A DNA stretch of 64,000 bases from JAXHTY01 sp034189225 (GCA_034189225.1 JAXHVL010000057.1:1-64000), one strand, 5' to 3'; positions 33,313 through 41,811 are shown, counted from the stretch's first letter. Notes: generated from the sequence alone by a model not told the origin. Numbers and translations are program-made.

Positions 33313-33448
33313 CCTTGATATAGGTATTACTTTAAAAGGTTAAAATTAAACTGATGTGTACCACACTGTCCGCCTTGATTCAAGTGGAATCTGGGCGATG
33401 GCGTGCTCGGTGAACAGCATAAAGGCGATGGGGGTTTATTTAACGCAT

Positions 33449-34549
33449 ATGGCTGCCAAAAGAGATTATTACGAGATCCTGGGCGTTTCGAGAGATGCGA
33501 CGGAAACGGAACTGAAAAAGCAGTATCGCAAGATTGCCTTGAAATATCATCCCGATAAGAATCCGGGAGACAAAGCGGCCGAGGAAACGTTCAAGGAATC
33601 GTCCGAGGCCTATGGCGTTCTTTCCGACCCGGAAAAACGCCAGATATATGACAAGTTCGGCCATGCCGGCCTTGAAGGCGGTGGTGGCCGGGGTGCCGGT
33701 TTCGAGGATATTTTTTCCAGCTTCGGTGATATTTTCGAAGATTTTTTCGGGTTCGGTTCGGGCGGGCGATCAGGACGGGGTGCCCGACGGGGGGATGACC
33801 TACGGTATGACCTGGCTATAGATTTCATGGAAGCTGCCTTTGGAAAGGATACGGAGATTGAAATTGAAAAGCTGGAAACCTGCTCGGTTTGCAACGGCTC
33901 CGGCTGCAAGGAGGACACCCGGCCGGAGACATGCCGGCAGTGCGGTGGAACCGGCCAGACCACTCGGTCCCAGGGGTTTTTCATGGTAAAAGCCACGTGC
34001 TCCGCGTGCAGGGGAACCGGCCAGTATATTCCCGATCCGTGTCCCCGGTGCAAGGGCGGCGGCAGGGAAATGATCAGGAAAACCGTTTCCCTGAAAATTC
34101 CCGCCGGAGTGGACAACGGCTCCCGGCTACGGCTTGCCGGCGAAGGCGAGCCCGGTGGATACGGTGCCCCGCCCGGAGATCTCTATGTGTTCATCAATGT
34201 CAAGCCCCACAAGTTTTTCCAGCGGCACAACAATGACGTGGTCTGTGTCATGGAAATTTCATTTGTTCAGGCGGCATTGGGCGACAGCATACCGGTGTCC
34301 ACCCTGACCGGCGAAACAACCCTTGAAATTCCCAAGGGCACCCAGTACGGGGACACATTTCGTTTTCAGGGAGAGGGGATCCCCTCGCTTCGAAGCAAAA
34401 AACGGGGGGACCAGATCGTCCAGGTGGAAATCAAGACCCCGCAAAACCTCAGCAAACGTCAGGAAGAATTGCTGGAAGAGTTTGCAAAACTCCAATCGGA
34501 GAAGCTGGGCAATAAACTGAAAAATCTGTTCAAGCGGGGCGCTGGCTAG
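33449..34549 (+). CDS. dnaJ: Chaperone DnaJ
   Basis: A 366-residue type I DnaJ. ATG at 33449 gives the canonical start AKRDYYEILGVSRDATE; codons upstream in frame are leader. The J-domain HPD is in KYHPDKNPGD. A G/F region follows (GLEGGGGRGAGFEDIFSSFG, rich in Gly/Phe), then four zinc motifs (CSVCNGSGC, CRQCGGTGQ, CSACRGTGQ, CPRCKGGG) and the two substrate-binding C-terminal domains. It delivers unfolded proteins to DnaK. DnaK/GrpE are not in the window. The TAG stop lies in the terminal inverted repeat of a downstream element. Confidence 0.96.
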   Translation: MAAKRDYYEILGVSRDATETELKKQYRKIALKYHPDKNPGDKAAEETFKESSEAYGVLSDPEKRQIYDKFGHAGLEGGGGRGAGFEDIFSSFGDIFEDFFGFGSGGRSGRGARRGDDLRYDLAIDFMEAAFGKDTEIEIEKLETCSVCNGSGCKEDTRPETCRQCGGTGQTTRSQGFFMVKATCSACRGTGQYIPDPCPRCKGGGREMIRKTVSLKIPAGVDNGSRLRLAGEGEPGGYGAPPGDLYVFINVKPHKFFQRHNNDVVCVMEISFVQAALGDSIPVSTLTGETTLEIPKGTQYGDTFRFQGEGIPSLRSKKRGDQIVQVEIKTPQNLSKRQEELLEEFAKLQSEKLGNKLKNLFKRGAG

Positions 34550-34767
34550 TGTCATGTCAACAGAGAATTGTCATTTATGCCTCCTCGAACCTGGAAGCCT
34601 GAAGACTTCCGCTACACTTGCCGATGGCGGCATAAGAATGCACATGTAGCGGAAGGCTTTAGCCTTCCACCAGGATTTTAGTGACACATGACGATTGACA
34701 TGACACTAGCCCGAAGGGTGAAATTTCCGGGCTAGTGCCATGTCAATCGTAGAATAAGGACCGATCC
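34547..34767. mobile_element. Nested miniature elements downstream of dnaJ
   Basis: Inverted ends TAGTGTCATGTCAA (34547) and TTGACATGACACTA (34692-34705) bracket R1-type hairpin words (aagactt, aaggctttagcctt). Immediately after is cccgaagggtgaaatttccggg, flanked by CTAG on both sides (34704-34735). Its removal restores a palindrome ttgacatgacactagtgccatgtcaa. This points to one element inserted into the end of another. No gene is present. Confidence 0.65.
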
Positions 34768-35139
34768 ATGTTTGAATTAAAGGTGGTAACCCATTTTGCG
34801 GCCGCGCACCGGCTGAAAATGGTTGGCAATAAATGCGAGAATCTCCACGGTCATAACTGGAAGGTGGAGGTGTGTGTGTCGGGCAGCAAGCTGACGGATG
34901 CGGGATTGCTGATTGATTTCGGAGAACTGAAATCCCATGTGGCAACGGTGATCGACGAGCTGGATCACCGGTTTTTAAATGACCTGGATTGTTTTGATAA
35001 CGGCAATCCATCGTCGGAGAACATTGCTACCTATATCGCAGGCCGTGTGGACCGGCTGCTGACATCTACCAATGCCCGTATTTCCCGGGTGGCAGTATGG
35101 GAGTCGGAGAACGCCTGCGCCACGTATATTCCGGATTAG
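34768..35139 (+). CDS. queD: 6-carboxytetrahydropterin synthase
   Basis: A 123-residue QueD/PTPS-family enzyme in queuosine biosynthesis. Zinc His residues are in HFAAAHRL and HGHNW, and the catalytic Cys is in GNKCENLHGH. LLIDFGELK, DELDHRFLND and SSENIATYIAGRV are typical, as is the final VWESENACATY. It acts on 7,8-dihydroneopterin triphosphate. QueC, QueE and QueF are not in the window. Length is normal. Confidence 0.95.
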   Translation: MFELKVVTHFAAAHRLKMVGNKCENLHGHNWKVEVCVSGSKLTDAGLLIDFGELKSHVATVIDELDHRFLNDLDCFDNGNPSSENIATYIAGRVDRLLTSTNARISRVAVWESENACATYIPD

Positions 35140-35176
35140 TTTAAAAAAACGGGAGGTTATGCGCCGATGACCATCA

Positions 35177-35404
35177 ATGAGCCGGGAGCGATTGCACCGT
35201 CCCTTTTCACCGTGGCCACGGAGGACGTCTATCCACCGCGCCATGGAATATGCCCGGGCATTCCGGGATAGGGTGGCTGAATGCCTGCGCGAATCCGATG
35301 GCGATATCGAACATGCCAAACAGGCCATGCGCGTCCACGAGTATGACGGCAAGACCGGTCCCAAACATCAGGAGCCGGCGTATATCCGGAGCCGGCGTAT
35401 ATGA
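35177..35404 (+). CDS. Unrecognised short reading frame between queD and pyrD
   Basis: A 75-residue frame with a helical, charged middle (AMEYARAFRDRVAECLRESD, then AKQAMRVHEYDGKTG) that looks protein-like. Its ATG lacks a ribosome site, while a good one (gggagg) precedes an ATG at 35161 that stops after three codons. This may be a frameshifted small gene. A 15-bp tandem repeat (ggagccggcgtatat) lies at its end. Function is unknown. Confidence 0.3.
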   Translation: MSRERLHRPFSPWPRRTSIHRAMEYARAFRDRVAECLRESDGDIEHAKQAMRVHEYDGKTGPKHQEPAYIRSRRI

Positions 35405-35476
35405 TGAACCTTGAGGCCTGAATAATGGCAGTTCAGCGCTGAATGGACCGCGAACAGAAAGAAGAAAGAAAGCAGG

Positions 35477-36388
35477 ATGGGAAAGCTTGATATCGATCTC
35501 AACGGCCTGTCCCTGGCCAATCCCGTGATGACCGCCTCCGGCACCTTCGGGTACGGTTCGGAGTACCGGGATTTTGTGGACCTGAACCGGCTGGGGGGGA
35601 TTATTGTCAAAGGCATTTCCCTGGCCCCGTCCGCTGGCAACCCCCCGCCCCGCGTAGTGGAAACCGCCAGCGGTATGTTGAACGCCATCGGCCTTGCCAA
35701 TATCGGTATTGAGGCGTTTGTCAATGACCGGCTCCCGATGCTCCAGTCCCTGGCGTGTCCCGTCATAGTCAATATTTACGGGCAAAGCGTGGAGGATTAT
35801 GCCCGCCTGGCCGCGCGTATCGACGGCGTGGCCGGCATCGCCGGCATTGAAGTCAATATATCCTGCCCCAACGTCAAGGCGGGAGGACTCGCCTTCGGCG
35901 TGGATCCGGATGCAGCAGAAGCCGTTTTGACAGCCGTTCGACGGCAGACGACCAAGCACATCATGGTGAAGCTTACCCCCAATGTGACGGATATCGCGGC
36001 CATTGCCCGTCGCGTGGAAGCCGCGGGGGCAGATGCCGTTTCGTTGATCAATACCCTGGCCGGCATGGCGGTGGACGTTCAGACCCGCCGTCCCCGGCTG
36101 GCCAATATCACAGGCGGCCTTTCAGGCCCGGCCATCAAACCGGTGGCCCTGAAAATGGTCTGGGAGACGGCCCGGCAGGTCCGTATCCCCGTTGTCGGCA
36201 TCGGCGGCATCATGACCGCCGAGGATGCCCTTGAATTCATGATTGCCGGTGCCTCGGCGGTGCAGGTGGGCACCGCCAATTTCATCAACCCGGCGGTGAC
36301 TATCGAAATTGTCGATGGTATACAGGAATTCCTGACGGAAAACAACATTTCCGCGGTATCGGACCTGATAGGCACCCTTGAATGCTGA
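35477..36388 (+). CDS. pyrD: Dihydroorotate dehydrogenase, class 1B catalytic subunit
   Basis: A 303-residue FMN enzyme: NPVMTASGTFGYGSEY, GGIIVKGISLAP, LNAIGLANIGIEAF, VNIYGQSVEDY, EVNISCPNVKAGG with the class 1 catalytic Cys, VKLTPNVTDI, ALKMVWETAR, GIGGIMTAEDALEFMIAGAS (shortened) and VQVGTANF. Class 1B enzymes work with the PyrK electron-transfer subunit and NAD. PyrK is usually encoded next door but is not seen here. Fourth step of pyrimidine synthesis. Confidence 0.95.
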   Translation: MGKLDIDLNGLSLANPVMTASGTFGYGSEYRDFVDLNRLGGIIVKGISLAPSAGNPPPRVVETASGMLNAIGLANIGIEAFVNDRLPMLQSLACPVIVNIYGQSVEDYARLAARIDGVAGIAGIEVNISCPNVKAGGLAFGVDPDAAEAVLTAVRRQTTKHIMVKLTPNVTDIAAIARRVEAAGADAVSLINTLAGMAVDVQTRRPRLANITGGLSGPAIKPVALKMVWETARQVRIPVVGIGGIMTAEDALEFMIAGASAVQVGTANFINPAVTIEIVDGIQEFLTENNISAVSDLIGTLEC

Positions 36389-36396
36389 TTTTATTT

Positions 36397-37007
36397 CAGT
36401 CTAGAAAACCTGGTCCTTTGGGCCAGGCCAGAGATAAAAGGCTACGCCGGTGAGGCGCAAAGCACGAAATTCGAAATTCGAAACAAATCCGAATGCCAAA
36501 TGTTCCCCAAATGTTCCAATGACCAAAACATACACCGGAGTGTTCCGAGGCATCTATTCGATGCATATATCTTCGTGCTTTTCGTGGTAATAAATATCAG
36601 CTCAAATGAACCACGAAGCTCACGAAGAACACGAAGGGTGAGTTCAAGAATCACGGGGCGCCCTTTCTTTTGCATACTTTTCTTTGACGGCTTCGTAAAA
36701 AGTCCAATATCTGCGTTGCGCTACATCCCTCGTCACTGCGGCGTACGCCAAGTACGCCTCATTCCTCGGGAGTGATAGGGCTGCGCCGTATCTTGAACTT
36801 TTTACTTTGCCGTTCCCAACTTGACTTGTTACGAAAGCATCTTCTTTGGGCGAGCAAAGAAGATGCATTCGTAAAAAGTCTGATTTTTTGACCATGAAGC
36901 GCATGAAGATCATGAAGAAATAAAGAATTAACAATAATTTCAACTATCGAATCAGGGGATATTACCTCGGTTTGTGTAGCGGAGGTCTTTAGACCTCCAT
37001 AAGGGTT
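36397..37007. repeat. Repeat island between pyrD and the radical SAM gene
   Basis: Left part 36397-36660 is a composite-element copy without its right end. Then come gcgccctttcttttgcatac (also near 13750), a GTAAAAAGT-family palindrome at 36684-36820, a hairpin gcatcttctttgggcgagca / agaagatgc, and an inverted partial R1 copy to 37007. A fragment gggttcgtcacataa follows at 37008. No gene is seen in this 610-bp stretch. Confidence 0.75.
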
Positions 37008-37031
37008 CGTCACATAATTTCTTATGGCTGA

Positions 37032-37184
37032 TAACTTGTGTCCGTCCAGAAATTAGATATTTTGGTCGAGTTCAAGGAAGGCGAAAATTTTAACCGGAGG
37101 AATACTTTGCGTATTTTGAGGATTAAAATTTGAGCCTGACGCAGAAATCGGGCAAAATAGCAATTTATGGATGGGCACTAACTT
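37032..37184. mobile_element. Family A miniature element, 141 bp, TAACTT duplication
   Basis: The element at 37038-37178 is almost identical to the copy at 30043 and is flanked by TAACTT at 37032-37037 and 37179-37184. Its last C and the duplicated TA make the TAG stop of the radical SAM gene. The empty site would have extended that protein by three residues (Tyr-Gln-Pro) before TAA. Confidence 0.9.
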
Positions 37185-38242
37185 AGATTCTGAATGGACA
37201 CCGACCGGCCCGCGCAGATCAGGCTGTCTGTGGGGATAGTGTCGTCTGTTATGATACGGATGGCTTCCAGGCGGAATTCTTTTTTTAATCGTTCCAGGTT
37301 GGTGTTTTTCATCCCCCTCATCACGGATTCGACGGCAGGATGGAGCCGGAGGGTCAAGGGATTGCCCACGGACGGGCCCTGCTGAAGCGCCTGCATGGCC
37401 ATGTCCCGATACAGCGCTGATCGCACCAGGTGGCCAAAGGCGGGATGATAAGGCCCGGCCAGAATGGTTCTGGCTTCTGCAAGGGATTCAGAGGCTTGCA
37501 GGCCCATGCGGATAACCGGAATGCTGTTTTTTGCAAAGATAAGGTATATTTTTTTGGCAAGGGTAATGGCGTCAGCAAGTGTTGCAGCCTGGTACCGTCC
37601 CTGCCGGTAATGCCGGGCCAGGGGGCTTCCGGACAGGACGACTGTGGGGTAAAGCCTGGCCATGTCCGGCCTGAATGCTACCAGTGCCTCGGCGGTCTTC
37701 AGAGATTGAGATCCATCATCACCGGGCAGATGGGGCATTATCTGCACCCCCGTCACATAGCCTGCTGTTTTCAGCAATTCAAGGGCCTGCGCCGAATCGG
37801 CGGCCGTATGCCCCCGTTTGGAAAGGGACAGGACCTTGTCGTCCATGGATTGAACACCCAGTTCTATGGTTGACACCGAATAATTGCGGATCATATCCAG
37901 GGTTTCCGTGCCTATGGTATCCGGACGGGTGGAAAAGCGGATGCTGTGGATATGCCCGCTGTCTATAAACGCCTGGGCCGTTTTCAGCAGATAAAGTATT
38001 GCCGATGGTGTGAGGCCGAGAAAATTGCCGCCATAAAAGGCGATCTGGGCCTTTCCCCGGTCTGTTGTTTTATAGGCGAGAAAGTGGGTGATGTGCCTGC
38101 GCAGGGCATCGCTTGCCATGGGATCGGCAAGGTCCTCGCTGGTTCCTGTTATTTGCGTTTGATTGCAGAACACGCAACGATGGGGACAGCCGGAGTGGGG
38201 AAGGAAGACGGGTACCACGAACGGTTTTTGCGCCGATCTCAT
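37178..38242 (-). CDS. Radical SAM protein (Elp3/HemN-like family)
   Basis: A 354-residue protein. ATG at 38242 overlaps the RNase III fusion stop as ATGA. The cluster motif is GCPHRCVFCNQ (CxxxCxxC). It is followed by AFYGGNFLGL, STRPDTIGTETLDMI, IELGVQSMDDKVLSLSKRGH (shortened), and GVQIMPHLPGDDG. These are typical of the Elp3-like radical SAM group with an archaeal/bacterial radical SAM C-terminal part. Substrate is unknown, though Elp3 relatives modify tRNA. It is co-transcribed with an RNA-processing protein. The last residues were cut by a mobile-element insertion. Confidence 0.87.
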   Translation of the reverse strand: MRSAQKPFVVPVFLPHSGCPHRCVFCNQTQITGTSEDLADPMASDALRRHITHFLAYKTTDRGKAQIAFYGGNFLGLTPSAILYLLKTAQAFIDSGHIHSIRFSTRPDTIGTETLDMIRNYSVSTIELGVQSMDDKVLSLSKRGHTAADSAQALELLKTAGYVTGVQIMPHLPGDDGSQSLKTAEALVAFRPDMARLYPTVVLSGSPLARHYRQGRYQAATLADAITLAKKIYLIFAKNSIPVIRMGLQASESLAEARTILAGPYHPAFGHLVRSALYRDMAMQALQQGPSVGNPLTLRLHPAVESVMRGMKNTNLERLKKEFRLEAIRIITDDTIPTDSLICAGRSVSIQNLS

Positions 38243-39834
38243 GCCTGCAAGTCTTTTTTTAATGTGGCAAGCGCGTTCTGCGCCGCCATCTGCTGAGCAG
38301 ATTTTTTGCTTTTTCCGGTTCCCTCGGATTCGATATTCCCGGCCTTGACGCGGCACAGAAAGGTCTTGTCGTGGTCGGGGCCGGACTCATCGGTGATCTG
38401 GTAAACCGGAGAGGTTTTGAATTCCGCCTGGGTGAGTTCCTGGAGCATGCTTTTGAAGTCCTGGTTGATCTCAGGCAGAACGGCACTGGTGATATCGCCG
38501 GCGAAATGTTGTTCCACAATATGAAAAACCGCTTCAAAACCCCCGTCCAGGTAAATAGCGCCCAGAAGCGCCTCGTATGTACCGGCCAGAATGGAGTCCT
38601 TTTGCCGGCCACCGGTATGCTCCTCGCCTTTGCCCAGGTTAAGATATTGCCCGAGATGCAGTCCCATGGCCAGGTCCCGGAGCCATGCGGTGCTCACGAG
38701 GTTGGCACGGGCCTGGGATAGAGCGCCTTCGTTGAGGTCCGGAAAACGGGTCATTAAAAGATGTCCGACGCAAAGTGAAAGGGCGGCATCCCCCAGAAAT
38801 TCCAGCCGCTCATTGTCCTCCATGTCAGCATCAGCATGCTCGTTAACGTATGAACTGTGCCGCAGGGCCTGGTGCAGCAGATCAATATCCCGGAATGTGT
38901 ATGCCAGCGCGTTCTCCAGCTCCGAAGCGGGCATTCGGGCCACGGCTGACTGGTCGGGGTTTTCCCGGTTGAAGGCGATCAGGCGTTCATAAATTGTATA
39001 GTCTACGAAAAAATTGCCACGGCCGGTCCCCAGGTGAATGTCCGGAATCAGATCGCCGTGAAAGTCCGTTCCGCCAGTGATAATCAGGCCATGCTGACGT
39101 GCAAGGGCGGTGTAGGATGCGGTTTCTGCCGCCGAATGGCCGGGGTAAAAGGCTTCGATGCCGCGGATGCCCATTGCCAGGAGATGGTGCAGCAATTGTT
39201 CAAAGGGCTGCGCCGGGGTGGTTTCGATGAGACCGGGATGGGCAAGCACCGGCACGCCGCCGGCCCGTGCGATAAGGGCAATGGCGTCCGCGCAGGCAAT
39301 ACGCCTTTTTTCCAGATAAGCGGGGCCGTTTTTGCCCAGATAACGGTCAAACGCCTCATCAATGGATTGCACGACCCCTTTGTTTTTCATGGCCGTGGCA
39401 ATATGGGGTCGTCCCGCCTGGCCGCCGCTGCTGGGAATCAGGTCCGCCATGGAAATATCAATGCCCAGATCATTAAGGCAACGGATTATTTTCGGTGTAC
39501 GTTGATTTCTGGCGGTCTGAAGATCATCAAGGGCCTGGGATAGCTCGGGGTTGTTGATGTCGATATCATACCCGAGGATGTGGAGGCTGCCGGAAACATC
39601 GGTTTCAGGTGGATAAGCGGCGCTGATTTCAACACCCGTCAGAAATGCCAGGGGTAGATCGCCTCCGGATTCAAAAACGTCACGGCATCCGTCTATGGTG
39701 TCATGGTCGGTGATTGCAATCGCCGACAGGCCGGCTGCGGCAGAAGCGTCAATAATTTCCAGCGGGCAAAGTGTACCATCCGATGCGGTGGAATGAATGT
39801 GAAGGTCAACAAGCCGCCTTTTTTTAAAGACCAA
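38239..39834 (-). CDS. rnc: PHP-domain phosphoesterase fused to ribonuclease III
   Basis: A continuous 531-residue frame. Residues 8-285 are a PHP domain like TrpH/YciV (RNase AM): VDLHIHSTASDG, IAITDHDTIDG, FLTGVEISA, VPVLAHPG, GGTDFHGD. Residues about 301-531 are a complete RNase III: LRHSSYVNEH, NERLEFLGDA with catalytic E345 and D349, TYEALLGAIYLDGG, and a dsRNA-binding domain (SMLQELTQAEFKTSPVYQI, GTGKSKKSAQQMAAQNAL). The start is TTG at 39834 with a strong ribosome site (ggagaagg), overlapping dksA by 11 nt. Met301 could give a free 231-residue RNase III, but no ribosome site precedes it. YciV is a 5'-3' exonuclease on short RNAs, so the fusion may join cutting and end trimming. Confidence 0.93.
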   Translation of the reverse strand: MVFKKRRLVDLHIHSTASDGTLCPLEIIDASAAAGLSAIAITDHDTIDGCRDVFESGGDLPLAFLTGVEISAAYPPETDVSGSLHILGYDIDINNPELSQALDDLQTARNQRTPKIIRCLNDLGIDISMADLIPSSGGQAGRPHIATAMKNKGVVQSIDEAFDRYLGKNGPAYLEKRRIACADAIALIARAGGVPVLAHPGLIETTPAQPFEQLLHHLLAMGIRGIEAFYPGHSAAETASYTALARQHGLIITGGTDFHGDLIPDIHLGTGRGNFFVDYTIYERLIAFNRENPDQSAVARMPASELENALAYTFRDIDLLHQALRHSSYVNEHADADMEDNERLEFLGDAALSLCVGHLLMTRFPDLNEGALSQARANLVSTAWLRDLAMGLHLGQYLNLGKGEEHTGGRQKDSILAGTYEALLGAIYLDGGFEAVFHIVEQHFAGDITSAVLPEINQDFKSMLQELTQAEFKTSPVYQITDESGPDHDKTFLCRVKAGNIESEGTGKSKKSAQQMAAQNALATLKKDLQA

Positions 39835-40186
39835 GAACCTTCTCCATCTCCTCTTCTTTGGTTTTGCATTTAATGCACTGGGTGGTCACGGGCCTGGCTT
39901 TCAGGCGTTCCAGGGATATATCCTCTTCGCATACTTCGCACTGGCCGAAGGTGCCATTGTCGATGCGTTCGAGGGCTTTTTTGATTTTTTTAATAAGTTT
40001 GTGTTCCCGGTCCCTTATGCGAAGCATGAAGTTTCTGTCCGATTCATGGGAGGCCCGGTCTGTGGGGTCGGGAAAGGTTTCTTCATCAGTCGTCATGCCT
40101 GATACGGTATCATCCGCCTGTTCCAGCAGTTCATTCAAACGATTGGTCAGCAATTCCCGAAAGTATTCAATGTCCTTTTTTTTCAT
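39824..40186 (-). CDS. dksA: DksA/TraR-family transcription factor
   Basis: A 120-residue protein. ATG at 40186 has aagg 7 nt upstream; ATG at 40195 is an alternative. It has an N-terminal coiled coil (YFRELLTNRLNELLEQADD), the acidic DPTDRASHESDRN tip region, and a C-terminal zinc finger (CEVCEEDI ... CIKCK). DksA binds RNA polymerase with ppGpp. It is somewhat shorter than E. coli DksA (151) but typical for Desulfobacterota. It heads the operon with the PHP-RNase III fusion. Confidence 0.93.
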   Translation of the reverse strand: MKKKDIEYFRELLTNRLNELLEQADDTVSGMTTDEETFPDPTDRASHESDRNFMLRIRDREHKLIKKIKKALERIDNGTFGQCEVCEEDISLERLKARPVTTQCIKCKTKEEEMEKVLGL

Positions 40187-40231
40187 AACAAACATCCTTC
40201 TGAATCTATTTAAAAACTCATAAAATGTATC

Positions 40232-40260
40232 TTTATAACAAATAAATTTATAGTTGTAAA
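40232..40260 (-). promoter_or_regulatory. Probable dksA operon promoter
   Basis: On the minus strand TTTACA (40255-40260) and TATAAA (40232-40237) are 17 nt apart, both one base from consensus. Transcription would begin about 35-40 nt before the dksA ATG. The region is very AT-rich. Confidence 0.65.
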
Positions 40261-40379
40261 GTTTTTATCCGGCACGGCTGGAAATTTTTTGGGAACAAGA
40301 AAGCGGTTTCGCATCCTCCATGGATCGTGATATGGTACAGTTTAATGGGGTTAGGGAAGCGGAAAAAACGAATATACCC

Positions 40380-40490
40380 GACTTGCTTGTCTTTTGACCC
40401 GTATTCTTTGTTGCATCAAAGGTCATATATCCTGATATGCTCCCTTTGATGCGCCTTGAATACGAATCAAAATCCGGCACAATTCAGGTA
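40380..40490. repeat. Imperfect palindrome related to the 60115 element
   Basis: gtattctttgttgcatcaaagg pairs imperfectly with ccctttgatgcgccttgaatac around a tatatcctgatatg centre. The order of words (cttgtcttttgacccgt, ctttgttgc, tgctccct, aatccggc) parallels the interior of the element at 60115-60277. A 71-residue frame over it is not considered a gene. Confidence 0.5.
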
Positions 40491-40558
40491 TATTGGTTTT
40501 TTTCGCATCCCTTAAAGGAATTTTTGTCAAACTTTACTTGCGGATGATGAGGATACAG

Positions 40559-41197
40559 ATGGAGGATGCAGCCAATACGGCAGATGCGGCGGGCATTTCA
40601 GAATGTCAGCGATGCGGCACTTGCTGCCGCAAAGGCGGGCCGGCGTTTCACCAGTCGGACAAGGCGTTGATCGAAACTGGCAGAATAAAGCTGGCGGATA
40701 TTTATACCGTCCGACAGGGGGAGCCGGCTTTTGATAATGTTGCCAATAAGGCGGGGCCCCTGGCAACAGATATAATCAAAATCAAAAGCGAGCGCGGTTC
40801 GGCCAACTGCAAATTTTACGATGACAAGATCGCTGCCTGCGCCATATACGAAGACCGGCCGGAGGAATGCCGGGTGATGAAATGCTGGGACACGCGGGAT
40901 ATAGAAGCTGTTTACCGGCAACCCCATCTTACGAGGGAAGACCTTATCGGCAATGTACCCGAATGGTGGGCGCTTGTCATGGAACATCACCAGGAAAGTG
41001 ACTATGAAAGAATCGGGCGCATGGTTGAAGCCGATGACAAAGAGGCATTGGCGTATATGATCCGGTATGACCGCCACTTCCGGGAGCTTGCCCGGGAAAA
41101 AACAGGTGTGGATGCCCGGGTGCTGGATTTTCTTTTTGGCATGCCCCTGGAAAACACCATTCGGCGTTACGGGATTGTTCCCGGAGAAATCATGTAA
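40559..41197 (+). CDS. YkgJ-family cysteine cluster protein
   Basis: A 212-residue protein. ATG at 40559 has agga 5 nt upstream; ATGs at 40544 and 40547 are also in frame. Cys residues form CQRCGTCCRKGGPAF near the N-terminus, then CKFYDDKIAACAIYEDRPEECRVMKCWD. This is the YkgJ/UPF0153 zinc- or iron-chelating domain. The C-terminal 100 residues are helical (VPEWWALVMEHHQESDYERI) and less typical. Function is unknown; relatives are suspected metal-cluster carriers. Confidence 0.83.
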   Translation: MEDAANTADAAGISECQRCGTCCRKGGPAFHQSDKALIETGRIKLADIYTVRQGEPAFDNVANKAGPLATDIIKIKSERGSANCKFYDDKIAACAIYEDRPEECRVMKCWDTRDIEAVYRQPHLTREDLIGNVPEWWALVMEHHQESDYERIGRMVEADDKEALAYMIRYDRHFRELAREKTGVDARVLDFLFGMPLENTIRRYGIVPGEIM

Positions 41198-41433
41198 ATT
41201 TTTGTAAAAAGTGTTGATTTTTGTTTTTGAGTGTTATATGAAAAAAATATAATCATTGAAACTGTCTTTTTAACCTCGCCGGACGGGCTTTTGTTCTGAG
41301 AAAATCCCCGAATTTTATTGGTCAATAGGCTTTTCCGGATGTTGGAGAGGCAGGGCAATGTAGGGGGACTGGTGCTGAAACAAATCATTTCAGCGGCCGG
41401 TGTAAACGCAAATTTTTTTCTAAGGAGGTTGGT
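41198..41433 (+). promoter_or_regulatory. Promoter and long leader of the cold-shock gene
   Basis: TATAAT at 41248-41253 has a weak TTTTGA 17 nt upstream. This leaves a leader of about 175 nt before the coding start, similar in length to the thermosensitive leaders of cspA-type mRNAs. The leader ends in a perfect ribosome site, taaggagg at 41421-41428. No Rfam-type riboswitch is recognised. Confidence 0.5.
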
Positions 41434-41634
41434 TTGGCTGAAGGGATCGTAAAATGGTTTAATGAGAAAAAGGGATTTGGGTTCATCGAAGTGGATGACA
41501 ACAACGATGTGTTTGTTCATTATTCCGCTATTGCCATGCCCGGTTTTAAAACCCTTGCTGAAGGCGAACGCGTCACATTTGAGGTCGAGGACACCGACAG
41601 AGGTCCCGCTGCAAAGAATGTCGTCAGGGCCTGA
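41434..41634 (+). CDS. Cold-shock domain protein (CspA type)
   Basis: A 66-residue single cold-shock domain. RNP1 is KGFGFIEV and RNP2 is DVFVHYSAI, with the start AEGIVKWFNEKKG. It is an RNA chaperone that melts secondary structure. The start is TTG at 41434, unusual but supported by taaggagg 5 nt upstream and by the conserved N-terminus. A strong terminator follows. Confidence 0.95.
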   Translation: MAEGIVKWFNEKKGFGFIEVDDNNDVFVHYSAIAMPGFKTLAEGERVTFEVEDTDRGPAAKNVVRA

Positions 41635-41662
41635 TGGGTTTATGGCAAAACAAACGATTTTG

Positions 41663-41706
41663 AAAAGGGCGTTTCATCGGCTGCGCTAATGGAATGCCCT
41701 TTTTTG
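41663..41706 (+). terminator. Intrinsic terminator of the cold-shock gene
   Basis: AAAAGGGCGTTTCAT (41663-41677) pairs with ATGGAATGCCCTTTT (41689-41703), followed by TTT. The loop is cggctgcgcta. It ends the single-gene cold-shock transcript. Confidence 0.85.
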
Positions 41707-41811
41707 TATTCAAATGGCTGGTTTTTCCGTGCCTGCTGGCATGCAAGGCGCTTTTGCCGGCCTGTGCCGGAAATGCGCCGAAACCGCAGGACACCACTGA
41801 CAACAGCCTGA

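Noticed and set aside
38239..38934. A separate stand-alone rnc gene starting at ATG 38934.
   Set aside because: No ribosome site precedes it, and the frame continues without a break from the PHP domain. It is kept only as a possible internal start.
40265..40480. A 71-residue frame on the minus strand downstream of the dksA promoter.
   Set aside because: It overlaps an imperfect palindrome related to the mobile element at 60115, and no ribosome site or family was seen.
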